The position numbers were made by a program, and so were the translations under genes. From RGIG9115 sp045128915 (lineage in GTDB: Bacteria > Bacillota > Clostridia > UBA1381): a stretch of 64,000 bases of DNA. Shown one piece after another: positions 8,194 to 16,700 of the stretch. The notes under the pieces are model-generated. The model made no database searches and had not been told where the DNA came from. It was given only the letters and a program-made list of their open reading frames with translations. The stretch lies in contig JBGVIT010000098.1 of the NCBI GenBank assembly GCA_045128915.1, positions 8,002 to 72,001 on the forward strand, given 5' to 3'. Every line of letters begins with the position of its first letter. Positions within the stretch are counted from its first letter, which is position 1.

Positions 8194-9530
8194 AAATTTA
8201 CAACTCCCGCAAGTGTGTTTAGTGATGAAACTTTTGAATTTGCATCTAAATGAGAATATGTATTTGCAGTTGTAGAAAAATCACTGTGTCCAAGCCATAC
8301 CTGAATATCTTTTAATGTTACACCATTAGTTTTACCTTTATTGAGTAACAATGATGCACAAGTATGTCTGAGATCATGAAAACGTATCTCACGCAGCTCA
8401 TTCTTCTTTAACAGATGCTTGAATGCTGATGTTATATAATTAGGAAGAACAAGTCCACCAAGTTCATCTACCATTACATATCCTGCCCATTCTTTACTAT
8501 ATGACCGTTTGAACTTCTTTTGATATGCTTCTTGTTGTGCTTTGATTTCCATCAATCGTTTTTTTACACCTGCATCAAGTGGCAAAGCTCTCAAACTTGA
8601 TTTTGTTTTAGCTCTGTCTTTTGCTACAATTTTCATTTTCCCATCAATTCTCGGTGTTGTAACCGTGTGATTGATATAGAAAACATCATTATCAAAATCA
8701 AATGCCGACCATCTTAAACCTACACATTCACTTCTACGAAGTCCATAAAAGCCGCCCATAAGAACCGGAACTTCAAGGCGTGTTCCTTTCGTAAGTTCTA
8801 TTACTTTACTTAATTCGTCTGCATTATAGAATTTACCTACAAACTGATTCTTTTCAGGCTTATCTACTTCTTCAATAGGGTTTTCTCTAATATATCCATT
8901 TTTTCTCGCATAGCAGAGCGACAACCGAATGATTGCATGGTAGTGAATTACTGTATTTGCCGTAACTCGTTCAAGTTGAATGTCATAAAATTCTTGAATA
9001 TCTCTCGCCGTTAGCTCTTGAAGAGTTATTCCCAATTCACGAAAATACGGTCCAACAGGACTCTTTACATTATTCACATAAGAAGCATAAGTTGTATCTT
9101 CAATCTGTTTTTTACCTTTTCGTGTATATGGCAAATATAATTCAAGATAATCTGCAAATGAAAGATTTGCCACTTGCTCTTTTGACAAGTCCTCCAATGT
9201 GACTTTTTTTAGCATCTCTGTTGGAATTGTTGCTTCAGCAACAGTTTCTTCCATCACAGTTGTTACGGTGTAAGAGTTTGCTGTTTTTTGAGTCTTATCG
9301 CCAAGCAAATATAAATCCTCATCAGGAATCTCAAATTCCATTAAAAACTGTTCTGAAATTCCCTTTGCTTTCATTTTATTGCCACGAACTGTAAGCTTAG
9401 TCGGAATCCATTTTTCTTTTCTTGCTCCGGCTACATTCTTATAAATTAAAACGGCATAAAAATATCCTTTTTTCTCTCTTAAATATACCTTAACATCAAT
9501 ATCTACATTGATTTTTGTGTGCTTAATCAT
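8190..9530 (-). CDS. int: ICE tyrosine integrase
   Basis: This 446-residue site-specific recombinase has an N-terminal arm-binding region, a SAM-like core-binding domain (about residues 140-240) and a catalytic domain. Its catalytic residues are visible: Arg in GLRRSE, HDLRH, the LGHS histidine, and nucleophile Tyr in TYSHLD. It would integrate and excise the element at the tRNA-Ser 3' end, which lies 70 bases beyond its stop codon. The length and domain plan fit ICE integrases rather than XerC/D. The excisionase gene lies about 100 bases upstream. Integration specificity for tRNA-Ser is inferred from position. Confidence 0.93.
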   Translation of the reverse strand: MIKHTKINVDIDVKVYLREKKGYFYAVLIYKNVAGARKEKWIPTKLTVRGNKMKAKGISEQFLMEFEIPDEDLYLLGDKTQKTANSYTVTTVMEETVAEATIPTEMLKKVTLEDLSKEQVANLSFADYLELYLPYTRKGKKQIEDTTYASYVNNVKSPVGPYFRELGITLQELTARDIQEFYDIQLERVTANTVIHYHAIIRLSLCYARKNGYIRENPIEEVDKPEKNQFVGKFYNADELSKVIELTKGTRLEVPVLMGGFYGLRRSECVGLRWSAFDFDNDVFYINHTVTTPRIDGKMKIVAKDRAKTKSSLRALPLDAGVKKRLMEIKAQQEAYQKKFKRSYSKEWAGYVMVDELGGLVLPNYITSAFKHLLKKNELREIRFHDLRHTCASLLLNKGKTNGVTLKDIQVWLGHSDFSTTANTYSHLDANSKVSSLNTLAGVVNL

Positions 9531-9634
9531 AGTGTTACCTCCTTATTAACTTTGAACCTCCTTCTTTGAGAAATAATTAACACCTACTATTGACAATAAT
9601 ATTTTACCAATAGCAGGTGATTTCGTCAAAAAAA

Positions 9635-9853
9635 TCAGTTAGCTTTCATTAAATAGTCGATAATATCAACTTTAGTTATGCGATATTCTCGTCCGACTTT
9701 TATACTTCCGATTTTACCTTCTCTTAACATCTTATATCCGGTTTTTGTACTCATACCGCCCAAAGCTTCACACATTTGCTCGATTCTAAGTACATCAGGA
9801 TATTGTTTTAACATTTTAGCGTAATCACTTCGTTTTCTTTTTTCTGCTGTCAT
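9635..9853 (-). CDS. xis: Excisionase-like helix-turn-helix protein
   Basis: A 72-residue basic protein with an excisionase-family winged HTH: RIEQMCEALGGMSTKTGYKM, then LREGKIGSIKVGREYRI, ending in DIIDYL. Proteins of this family bind attachment-site DNA and bias the integrase toward excision. It lies directly upstream of int in the same direction, the standard int-xis order. The start at 9853 follows a GGAGGTGTACTGAT leader. The family is clear; its activity on this integrase is inferred. Confidence 0.85.
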   Translation of the reverse strand: MTAEKRKRSDYAKMLKQYPDVLRIEQMCEALGGMSTKTGYKMLREGKIGSIKVGREYRITKVDIIDYLMKAN

Positions 9854-9890
9854 ATCAGTACACCTCCAAAATAATAAAATCTCTGCTTTA

Positions 9891-9993
9891 ATAGCATAAG
9901 TAAAGGGACTGACAAACTATAACGAGTCAAAATATAATCGGTGTAATACAATCACTCTGAGGAGGCACATATCAGTCCCCTTAATTATGCTAT
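9891..9993. repeat. 22-nt inverted repeat upstream of xis
   Basis: The arms at 9891-9912 and 9972-9993 are reverse complements apart from two mismatches (core AGCATAAGTAAAGGGACTGA). The 59-base interval contains GAGGAGGCAC on the plus strand. The transcript from the regulator toward xis would fold into a long hairpin here, so it may be an attenuator or a protein-binding site. Confidence 0.6.
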
Positions 9994-10337
9994 CAAAACT
10001 AAAAGCAAAAACGGATGGCAGCTTGCGTAACTGCTCCATAGGAGTTCCACCTTCCCGGCTCCGCCCGGACTGCTTTCATTGCCTGCGACGCTTTTAACGC
10101 TCGGACTGTGACTAAGCAGAAGTATCATTATGCCGATAAGCCATCTTCGCCACAAGGGAGCAACCCTCTTTTACAATGATGATAGTTCTCGCTCGGATTT
10201 CAACCTTTAGAAAGAAGGAAATAAAAGGTTGTATTTGTAAATCGTCTTGGCGTACCCATTGTTAGGCTCAAACCTACCGGAATGTATCCGTTTGCTACTA
10301 TACTGCGATACCGTTATCTTGTACGCTTTCTTTTTCA
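9994..10337 (-). other. Noncoding region, candidate structured RNA
   Basis: About 340 bases with no convincing gene, noticeably richer in GC than its surroundings between 10010 and 10180. It contains a CAACCTTT/AAAGGTTG hairpin (10201-10231) and direct repeats of CGGACTG and ACGCT. It lies in the transcribed direction between the HTH regulator and xis. The composition and position suggest a conserved structured element of the ICE, but I cannot fold it into a known family. Confidence 0.4.
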
Positions 10338-10357
10338 ATGTTCATTCTTGAAAGGAA

Positions 10358-10705
10358 TTACACATCAGATTGTGGCATAGAATATTTATGTAGGATATTA
10401 CGAAGCAATCGTGCATCTTTTTTATTAACTTTTTCTGCAAGTTGTTCAAGTAATTCTTTCTCATCTTCCGACAAATGCAGATTCAAATCGCTTTTATATC
10501 CTTTCAATAAAAAGATACCGCCATACATTCCGTTTCGTGTATATATAGGTGCATAACGACTAAGGAAGGAAATATCTCTGTGAATAGTGTTTGCACTCAC
10601 AGAAAAGTAATTAGCCAATGATGGTACTGTTGTTTCCTTAACATTGTGTAGTAGGAAAAGCATTTCCATTCGTCTTTCAAATACTTTTGCTCCATCATTA
10701 GACAT
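10358..10705 (-). CDS. HTH_11/DeoR-like transcriptional regulator
   Basis: The protein is 115 residues from the ATG at 10705, which has AGGAGG ten bases upstream; a longer TTG start lacks a site. Residues about 10-55 (KVFERRMEMLFLLHNVKETT, then PSLANYFSVSANTIHRDISFL) form a winged HTH of the HTH_11 class found at the N-terminus of WYL-type regulators. The WYL effector domain is absent; only a short charged tail follows. It sits upstream of xis and int and probably controls the excision module. Its leader shares a palindrome with the transfer-gene leader near 57340, so it may regulate itself and transfer. Confidence 0.78.
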   Translation of the reverse strand: MSNDGAKVFERRMEMLFLLHNVKETTVPSLANYFSVSANTIHRDISFLSRYAPIYTRNGMYGGIFLLKGYKSDLNLHLSEDEKELLEQLAEKVNKKDARLLRNILHKYSMPQSDV

Positions 10706-10736
10706 AGCCGTTGCACCTCCTTTCAAAACACATTTT

Positions 10737-10794
10737 AAATGTGAAACTACCCAAACTATGGTAGGTTTCTAAAAATTTTTTTAAAAAATTTTTC
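10737..10794 (-). promoter_or_regulatory. Operator-like palindrome in the HTH regulator leader
   Basis: The plus strand reads GAAACTACCCAAACTATGGT then AGGTTTC, an imperfect inverted repeat followed by runs of A and T. The same 40-odd bases, with a perfect 11-bp stem, occur at 57316-57375. Both precede a gene, with a TAAAAT or TATAAT box next to them on the minus strand, so a shared operator and promoter is likely. Confidence 0.55.
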
Positions 10795-10822
10795 ATAAAG
10801 TTTTCCTCCAATCAAATTAGTG

Positions 10823-11059
10823 TTAAATTTGATTGGAGTGCGGAGGTTCCCGACAACGATATATTCTGTTTTTATGGATAAAAAAACAGCCAAAGCAAAC
10901 TCTACCTAAAGAGCTTTCTTTGGCTGTACGGTTTGAGCGAATCCTTGCTCCACCATCAGCATCGGAACTACTGTTAGAATTATTACTGCTTGTCCTATGT
11001 TGATGAGAGCGACTTCTTCTTACAAATACATATAGAATTGGTGTTAGGCAAATACACAT
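10823..11059 (-). CDS. Small ORF overlapped by a terminator, doubtful
   Basis: A 78-codon frame with AGGAGTGATAAA before its ATG. The start is hydrophobic and the rest is polar, with Ser/Asn-rich and Arg/Cys-rich stretches. No family is recognised. A strong intrinsic terminator (10880-10926) lies inside the frame, which argues that it acts as a leader ORF or is not translated to the end. It lies between other leader-like ORFs and the HTH regulator. Confidence 0.3.
   Translation of the reverse strand: MCICLTPILYVFVRRSRSHQHRTSSNNSNSSSDADGGARIRSNRTAKESSLGRVCFGCFFIHKNRIYRCREPPHSNQI
10880..10926 (-). terminator. Strong terminator upstream of the HTH regulator
   Basis: CAGCCAAAGCAAACTCT (10887-10903) and AGAGCTTTCTTTGGCTG (10910-10926) form a 17-bp stem with two mismatches. 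On the minus strand it is followed by seven Ts. It must be passed, or be inactive, for transcripts from farther upstream to reach the regulator, xis and int. Confidence 0.85.
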
Positions 11060-11114
11060 ATTTTATCACTCCTGACCGCACGGCAATTCGCCTGCCATCA
11101 GAAGCGAATAACCT

Positions 11115-11198
11115 TATGTGCGTGCGAGATTGCCACGCCAAATTTTTTCACTATTTAGTTGTAAAAATTGTTCTGAACATTCTTCGCTGATTGACACT
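11115..11198 (-). CDS. 27-residue leader-like ORF
   Basis: A GTG start at 11198 follows GAGGTGTTTAAA, a good ribosome site for such a short frame. The peptide runs from SISEECSEQF to WRGNLART. Just downstream on the same strand, ATTCGC/GCGAAT and GCACG/CGTGC form nested stems. Short frame, good ribosome site and adjoining hairpins fit a regulatory leader peptide, but coding is unproven. Confidence 0.35.
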
Positions 11199-11252
11199 TT
11201 AAACACCTCATTTCTTCCATATTTTGACAATATATTTTATTATGCGATTATA

Positions 11253-11357
11253 TTAAACAAATTTTTCAGAAAAAAATACCGCCTGATTCCCTGAAGAACC
11301 AAGCGGTTTTTGATTCATTATTCTACTTTTAATAATCTTTTGATATAATAATAGCAT
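11253..11357 (-). CDS. 34-residue leader-like ORF overlapping a terminator
   Basis: The ATG at 11357 follows GGAGGTAAATAAA. The frame encodes MLLLYQKIIKSRIMNQ and then a tail spanning the terminator hairpin at 11278-11307. A short well-initiated ORF running into an intrinsic terminator is the classic layout of ribosome-mediated attenuation. A TGATATAAT extended -10 box lies about 70 bases upstream. No homologue is claimed. Confidence 0.4.
   Translation of the reverse strand: MLLLYQKIIKSRIMNQKPLGSSGNQAVFFSEKFV
11278..11307. terminator. Bidirectional terminator/attenuator hairpin
   Basis: ACCGC and GCGGT close a hairpin with further inner pairing (TTC/GAA). Ts follow on both strands: GGTTTTTG on plus, GGTATTTTTTT on minus. 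On the minus strand it lies inside the 34-residue leader ORF. Confidence 0.7.
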
Positions 11358-11428
11358 TTTATTTACCTCCATCAACGGCAATCCGTTTTATTCAATCTGT
11401 TTTGATTAAATATCTTTATTTATCTATT

Positions 11429-11437
11429 ATTATATCA
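11429..11437 (-). promoter_or_regulatory. Extended -10 promoter for the leader ORFs
   Basis: The minus strand reads TGATATAAT, an extended -10 element, about 75 bases upstream of the 34-residue ORF. No good -35 box is present. Confidence 0.5.
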
Positions 11438-11466
11438 TTTTTCGATAGCATAGTCTGTCGAAGCTT

Positions 11467-11496
11467 GTTGACGAAAAGCTAAAACTTTTCGTCAAC
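11467..11496. repeat. Perfect 12-bp inverted repeat
   Basis: GTTGACGAAAAG and CTTTTCGTCAAC are separated by six bases. It lies between the two divergent promoters at 11429 and 11529, a good position for a shared operator. Confidence 0.6.
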
Positions 11497-11528
11497 ATAA
11501 TATATAAAGCAAGCAATTTCTTTGTTAT

Positions 11529-11558
11529 TTGACAGATTTAGCAAAAATCTTTTATAAT
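11529..11558 (+). promoter_or_regulatory. Plus-strand promoter, no gene downstream
   Basis: TTGACA (11529-11534) and TATAAT (11553-11558) are 18 bp apart, nearly consensus. No ORF of useful length follows on the plus strand; a transcript would run antisense toward the XRE gene. It contains AAGCCTT/AAGGCTT and TATGG/CCATA complementary words. It may express a small RNA. Confidence 0.5.
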
Positions 11559-11690
11559 TCGCTAAGCCTTATCTAAGTCTTATGGAACCGCCCCATATAC
11601 ACAAAAAGAAAGGCTTTATTTACAAATGAAACATTTTTATTTCCTTTGATATATTTCATCGTAGTTTCGCCGCCTTTCTAAAAATGGGGT

Positions 11691-11726
11691 AAAAAAATCA
11701 GGTTCTCGGTTATAAATTCGGGAACC
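11691..11726 (-). terminator. Terminator after the XRE regulator
   Basis: GGTTCTCG (11701-11708) pairs with CGGGAACC (11719-11726) with one wobble; the minus strand then reads TGATTTTTTT. It lies 16 bases beyond the XRE stop codon. Confidence 0.75.
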
Positions 11727-11741
11727 CGACAATGGGTATAG

Positions 11742-12092
11742 TTATTTGCTTTCTTTTTCTTTTAAAATTGCTTCTTTTCTTTTGTTATAATATTTTATGA
11801 ACTCTATAATACTTTCAATATCGCATTTATCCATTACTGAAATTTGTTGAATAATTTCATCTATATATTCTTCTTTACCAATAGCATTATCAGACGAAAG
11901 TAATCTTCCAAGTGAAATATCAAGATGCTCAGCCATTGCCTCAGCAGTTATTACTCGCGGTGAATTTACACCTCTCTCAATTTTTGAAAGAGCCGATACA
12001 CTAATATCTATCATTTCAGCAAATTCGGTTTGCGATATATTTTTGAGCCTTCGCAGCTCAGTAATTTTATTACCAAATTCTTGCTTATTCAT
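11742..12092 (-). CDS. XRE-family transcriptional repressor
   Basis: The protein is 116 residues from the ATG at 12092, which is preceded by GAGGTACCCCATT. Residues about 6-60 form a Cro/C1-type HTH: KITELRRLKNISQTEFAEMI, then DISVSALSKIERG. The acidic and lysine-rich C-terminal half may dimerise. Such repressors usually hold an ICE quiescent. It has its own terminator and is separated from the IreB-like gene by another, so it is probably transcribed alone. Operator sites are not identified, although the hairpin-like GTCCT...AGGAC just upstream (about 12152-12170) is a candidate. Confidence 0.85.
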   Translation of the reverse strand: MNKQEFGNKITELRRLKNISQTEFAEMIDISVSALSKIERGVNSPRVITAEAMAEHLDISLGRLLSSDNAIGKEEYIDEIIQQISVMDKCDIESIIEFIKYYNKRKEAILKEKESK

Positions 12093-12206
12093 AATGGGGT
12101 ACCTCACTCAACCAAATTATACCATTCTTCGCCATATTTTTGAAGAAACCAAAGTCCTATCTTATAAGGACAAAAGTGTTAGTACCTCGTGCAATCCAAA
12201 TAATAA

Positions 12207-12237
12207 AAGGTGATTGACGCACTTCATCAACCACCTT
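12207..12237 (-). terminator. Terminator after the IreB-like gene
   Basis: On the minus strand AAGGTGGTTGA pairs with TCAATCACCTT (one mismatch), followed by TTATTATTT. It lies 7 bases beyond the stop at 12244. Confidence 0.7.
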
Positions 12238-12243
12238 ACCCCA

Positions 12244-12450
12244 TTACGAAATGATATTTTTTTCAAGATATTCTTTTAGTTTTTCTTTATCTAAACTTTT
12301 GATTTTATTACGAGCATCATTATGACGGGTTATATATGTATCTATGTTTGTTTTTAGGTATCCAAGAATTTGGTCATAGGGAGAGTATCCCTTTTCTTTT
12401 AAAGCTATAATTATTTCCTGCATTATATTATAAAATTCTTTTTCTGTCAC
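12244..12450 (-). CDS. IreB-like (UPF0297) regulatory protein, truncated N-terminus
   Basis: The 68-residue product matches the IreB family pattern of Firmicutes: ALKEKGYSPYDQILGYL, then DTYITRHNDARNKIK, then a helical end. IreB is a substrate of PASTA-domain Ser/Thr kinases and is linked to cell-wall stress responses. Chromosomal IreB starts with a threonine-bearing FTDETVRF-like segment that carries the phosphorylation sites; here it is replaced by TEKEFYNIMQE. A non-phosphorylatable IreB mimic is a plausible reading. GTG start at 12450 with GAGGTGATATT. It is the penultimate gene before the XRE regulator and may be the last of the cargo operon. Confidence 0.72.
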   Translation of the reverse strand: MTEKEFYNIMQEIIIALKEKGYSPYDQILGYLKTNIDTYITRHNDARNKIKSLDKEKLKEYLEKNIIS

Positions 12451-12612
12451 AATATCACCTCAAAATTCAACGATGTATACAATATTTGAGAGCTTTATTT
12501 CATTTTTTACCTAAAACCCTTAAAATTATATCATTAATTTGTATTTTTTTCAAGAAGTATGCTTTTTTAATTTTAAAATCTCTATTTTTTACAAACATTT
12601 TAAAAAATAAAA

Positions 12613-12636
12613 GAGCATCTCGATACAGAAATGCTC
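12613..12636 (-). terminator. Terminator at the end of the small-gene cluster
   Basis: GAGCAT and ATGCTC enclose a 12-base loop; the minus strand continues TTTTATTTTTT. It lies just beyond the stop codon at 12643. Confidence 0.7.
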
Positions 12637-12642
12637 CTAATC

Positions 12643-13017
12643 TCATCCGTTTTTAATCCTACAAAAAAATCTTTCTAAAAAATTATTTTTTAATACATGA
12701 TATTCTTGTTGTTTTTTTGCCACCTCATTTTTATCTTCCTTTGATATTTTTTCTAAAGGCTTATAAAAGTGACACTTATTACATTTCCAACATCCAATGT
12801 ATGGACATGTCACTGATTTAGGATCAAGGTCATAAGTATATTTGCCAGTCTTACATCTTGGACATATTTGCTTTTTCAAAAACATGTCGTCATCTCCTTC
12901 GCTGTTTTCCTTTTCTGCCTGATCGTCGGAGCGACCTGCAATTATTAAAGCACTGTACATTGCAACAATAAGAAAAAGCACAATTATGCCAACTATTAAT
13001 CCTGTTATATATTTCAT
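12643..13017 (-). CDS. Membrane-anchored zinc-ribbon-like protein
   Basis: A 124-residue protein with one N-terminal membrane helix (about residues 4-27), a short acidic linker, and a cysteine-rich segment CPRC ... CPYIGCWKCNKC that could hold one or two zinc ions. The tail is lysine-rich. I do not recognise the family. It is expressed in line with the two small genes upstream and ends at a terminator. The soluble part should face the cytoplasm if the N-terminus is outside, which the sequence does not settle. Confidence 0.55.
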   Translation of the reverse strand: MKYITGLIVGIIVLFLIVAMYSALIIAGRSDDQAEKENSEGDDDMFLKKQICPRCKTGKYTYDLDPKSVTCPYIGCWKCNKCHFYKPLEKISKEDKNEVAKKQQEYHVLKNNFLERFFCRIKNG

Positions 13018-13032
13018 GCGCTTTTTTCCTTT

Positions 13033-13407
13033 CTAAAGTCGTTTTATCTTTTTAGATATACATTTCAACATCGTAGACACAATATCTTTGTCAATCGGCA
13101 TCGTGATATAATACGCTGTTCTTCCTGTATTGATTGCATCCACAACATCCATCTTGTCATCAATAAAAGAAACCGGTACAAACCATAACCCATTGTATGT
13201 ATATTTGCTAAAATATTCATTAAACTGTGATGTTGCCTGTCTATCATAAATAATACAATCAGCAAGAATTTTGTTGCTTATTTTCACAGCTTTGTCAGTA
13301 CTTTTTGAAATAATTACTTTGATTTTGTATTGCTTTTTATACAGCAAAATTAACTTTTTTATTTCTTTAGCTGCTTTTTGGTTGTCCATGTCGATAATAA
13401 TATTCAT
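13033..13407 (-). CDS. Hypothetical protein, receiver-like fold possible
   Basis: I start it at the ATG at 13407, behind TGGAGCGTAGTT, giving 124 residues; the longer frame lacks a ribosome site. The alternation of beta and alpha segments (MNIIIDMDNQ, IKVIISKST, ADCIIYD, YITMPIDKDIVSTML) and a conserved-looking proline near the end recall receiver domains, including a P-x-D/N after the last strand. The usual phospho-acceptor context is not clear. No function is assigned. It lies 92 bases downstream of a small helical protein gene. Confidence 0.5.
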   Translation of the reverse strand: MNIIIDMDNQKAAKEIKKLILLYKKQYKIKVIISKSTDKAVKISNKILADCIIYDRQATSQFNEYFSKYTYNGLWFVPVSFIDDKMDVVDAINTGRTAYYITMPIDKDIVSTMLKCISKKIKRL

Positions 13408-13499
13408 AACTACGCTCCATTCTTTTGTTGCAGAATAAGGTAACTCGTGTCTTTCCGCACTGTTTCGCAAGAAAAGAGCACCAAATAATATCCGCTGTT

Positions 13500-13724
13500 T
13501 TATATTTGCTCGAAATGAAAATCATCCTCATTGCTAAAGAGATAGTTATAAGCATCATTTAAAACTTTGTTACTGTACTTTTTAAGATTAAATTTCTTTA
13601 GTAACTGTCTGGCAAAGGTATTATTAGGCTCATTTCGCAAATCCGATATATATGTGCAATTCAGTTTTTTTCTAATAACCTCTAATAAATCATCGTTTGT
13701 TTTTTCTTTAATGTCCTGTATCAA
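13500..13724 (-). CDS. Small helical hypothetical protein
   Basis: 74 residues, charged and mostly helical in appearance, starting with TTG at 13724 eight bases after AAAGGAG; no in-frame ATG is better placed. The pattern KLNCTYISDLRNEP and LNDAYNYLFS resembles short helical adaptor-like domains, but no family is recognised. It lies directly after the SLH giant and its stop-proximal hairpin, and continues the cargo operon. Confidence 0.5.
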   Translation of the reverse strand: MIQDIKEKTNDDLLEVIRKKLNCTYISDLRNEPNNTFARQLLKKFNLKKYSNKVLNDAYNYLFSNEDDFHFEQI

Positions 13725-13757
13725 AATGCATGCTCCTTTATGAAATTTCTCTTGTGC

Positions 13758-13783
13758 GGGAAGGATGTATTACAATCCTTCCC
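13758..13783 (-). other. Stop-proximal hairpin, degenerate relative of the intergenic cassettes
   Basis: GGGAAGGAT and ATCCTTCCC form a perfect 9-bp stem 11 bases after the stop of the 1530-residue gene. There is no T run. The position and the GGGAAG...CTTCCC core match the small hairpin of the three cassettes at 18508, 23267 and 26883, so it probably plays the same post-transcriptional part. Confidence 0.6.
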
Positions 13784-13793
13784 ATTACGATAA

Positions 13794-16700
13794 TTACTTC
13801 CAATCTTCCCACTTGTATTCATATCCCTTGTTGTCAAGCCAATAGTTATGGGTAATCGTTGCTTCCAAAACCGTTACATAATACCAAGTATCTTCATAAA
13901 GATCATTGTAAGGATTGAATTCAAGTGATTTAACGTAACTCTCCAAAGGTTTTCTGCCAAGCAGCTTGTTTATAACTGTCATAACCTCTGCACGAGTGAT
14001 GTTATTTTCAGGCTTATATGTCTTATCAGGATATCCCTCAACAAGTCCTGTGCTTGTAAGTGCAAGAATTTCTTCATAAGCCCAATAACTTTCATCAAAG
14101 TCAGTAAACGGATTCTTGATATTAGCCTTTTCAATCCCTGTAAATCTAAATATGAGAGCTGCAAATTCAGCTCGACTTAGATTTCTTGTCGGTTTGAATT
14201 CACCATCAGGATAGCCGTAAACAATAGATTTATCTGCCATATACTCAATATCATGTGTTGACCATCTACCCGCATAAACATCAGGGAACACCTTGCCTGT
14301 TGCTACAAATGGTTTTTCATATTGATGGTTCGTAATACGATAAAGAATAGATGTGATTTCCTCACGTGTTATATCTCCTTCGGGTTGCACGCTACCATCA
14401 GGATACCCGTTTATATAGCCTATATGTGTCGGATGCTCATTTCCGAAAATATCTTTTGTATATTTTCTTGTTTTATCGATGGTTGTGGAACCGCCACCTC
14501 CACCGCCTCCGCCACCGGAAGGAACTGTTGTAGGAATTGTATATTTATATGTTCCAATTTCTCCATAAACGCCATTCCAGCAACCTGACTTATTAGGAAC
14601 TTTACACTCAACACATTTCCCACACGCACTGTAATACACCGCTTTAATAGTCGTTGCTTGGTTCAATGACAATTCTTCACCATTATATGCAATTCTGTTT
14701 GCATTCTCACTATCTGTTGGATTACTTCCATCAAGTGTATAGTATAGAATAATGTTATCATCTAATAAATAATCATTTATAAGTGTATATTTCGTTCCTT
14801 TAGAAAATTCAACTTTACCACTTGATTCGAGAGAAGTTGTGGGAATATCTAGATGGATGAAATCAATTTCAAACAAACCATCACTGCCTTCGATTTTACC
14901 ATTTTCATCTTCAAGCCAAGCAACGATAGTAATGTCGTCCATAAGAGCTGTCGGAATAATTGGTCTGGTTACATCATATACGGCAGTATTAGTTGTAATA
15001 GTCTGACCATCTGTTGTCTTAGTATAAGTATAATAGTAATGAATATCAGCCGTCTTGTTTTGCGAAAGCAACTTAATTCCTTCTGCATAATCTCCTGAGC
15101 CAAGTAAATGAGCACTTATTCTTTCAACATCATACGGATATGCTATATACACACTTCCACTTGCTGCACTTCCTGATTCAATGATATAGTAGTGGATTGT
15201 ATTCGCACTTACTCTTCCGGTATCCTGATTCAAAACATATGCTTTAAATGACATAGTGTGAGTAATCGAACGTTCCTGTCCTGTATATCTGAAATCTTTA
15301 GCATCACCATTTTGTCTATACCAAATGCTATAATTTTTATCAGTTGGAGCGTCTTCGCTTAATCTGATTGTCGTAGTCTTGTTATCACTCGATAGATATG
15401 TACCTGAAGGTAATTCAATAACAGGTGCAAGTGGTACGAAATTATACACATAACTTACAACAGAACTATACTTGCCATTTTTGCTATATCTAAGTTGGAG
15501 AATGGTATCTTCCTTGAATAACAAACCATTGCTGTCAGTATAATCAATCCAATCACCTTTATTGTTAAGTCGGTACTGAATTTTTCCACCATTGTTCAAA
15601 GAATACAGCATAACTTTAAGAATGTTATTGTCATTATCAATTTTTATTTCTTCGTATGTTCCTGTTTCCTTATCGGCATAAGGCGGAGCAAGAACATCTC
15701 CATTAGATGTGGCATAAGTATATCTATTGGTATCACTCTTAATGCCATCAAGTTCCGATGAAATTTCAAGTGTTACACTACCTGAATTTACACTTGTATT
15801 TAATCTACCAAGTTGTTCAGTACAGTTCTTATCTCGATATGCCATTCCTGTTTCTGTATCAATATAAAATCTCTCATCATCAGAATTCACAAATTCGTTT
15901 GTAAATCCACCGATTTTATATTTTACCGTACTTCCTTGAACAGCATCAACAGGAACAACAGGTAGTTTATTCCCGCTTATTGTTGCTGAAGGAGCTGCCT
16001 TCGGTGCTTCAGGTGTAATAACATATGAGAAGATACCCACATCACTCTTTATACCAAAAGCATTTACAGATACAGCCTTTATAACAGTATTTCCTTTGAT
16101 GTCAATAAGCGAGCTTCCGTCATACAAATATGTTCCGTCTGTATTTGGGATCGGCTCAGGACAAAGACCGCCGTCATAACTTATAGTGTAATAAATATGT
16201 GTTCCTTGCGGAACCGGCATAAACTGAGTTGTATATTTATCGTCACCTATTTTATGTGTATAATATCCGGGCAAAAGTGAGGTAAGAGGTTTAACAGGCT
16301 TTACTGTCACAATATCGTATGAATGTTTAACCACACTCGAATAACTCTCGTTATCCTTTAATACAACGGCAGTTACAACAGTGTACTTTGTAATGTCAAT
16401 CACAGCTGTATCAGATGTATCGTTAGCAAGGATACGAGTATTGCTTGTGGTTGGATCGCTTCCATCAAGCGTATAGTAAAGTTTATATCTGCTTGTCGTG
16501 CTTTCCGTGCTTTCAGGGGTATAAACTGTAATCTTATTTGCATTAGTAAACTGTGTGCTCTCAGGCGCAAATTCAGGTGGTAATGGCTTTATTTTATATG
16601 TAAATGTATATGGTTGACCTTCTGCCTTAATAGTACCATCTAAATTCAATTCAACCGCTTTTGCGATTATATCTGTATCAGTATCTAATACAAGAATATC

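Noticed and set aside
13065..13265. A 66-codon minus-strand frame inside the 13033-13407 gene
   Set aside because: It is a shifted frame within a better-supported gene and has no ribosome site.
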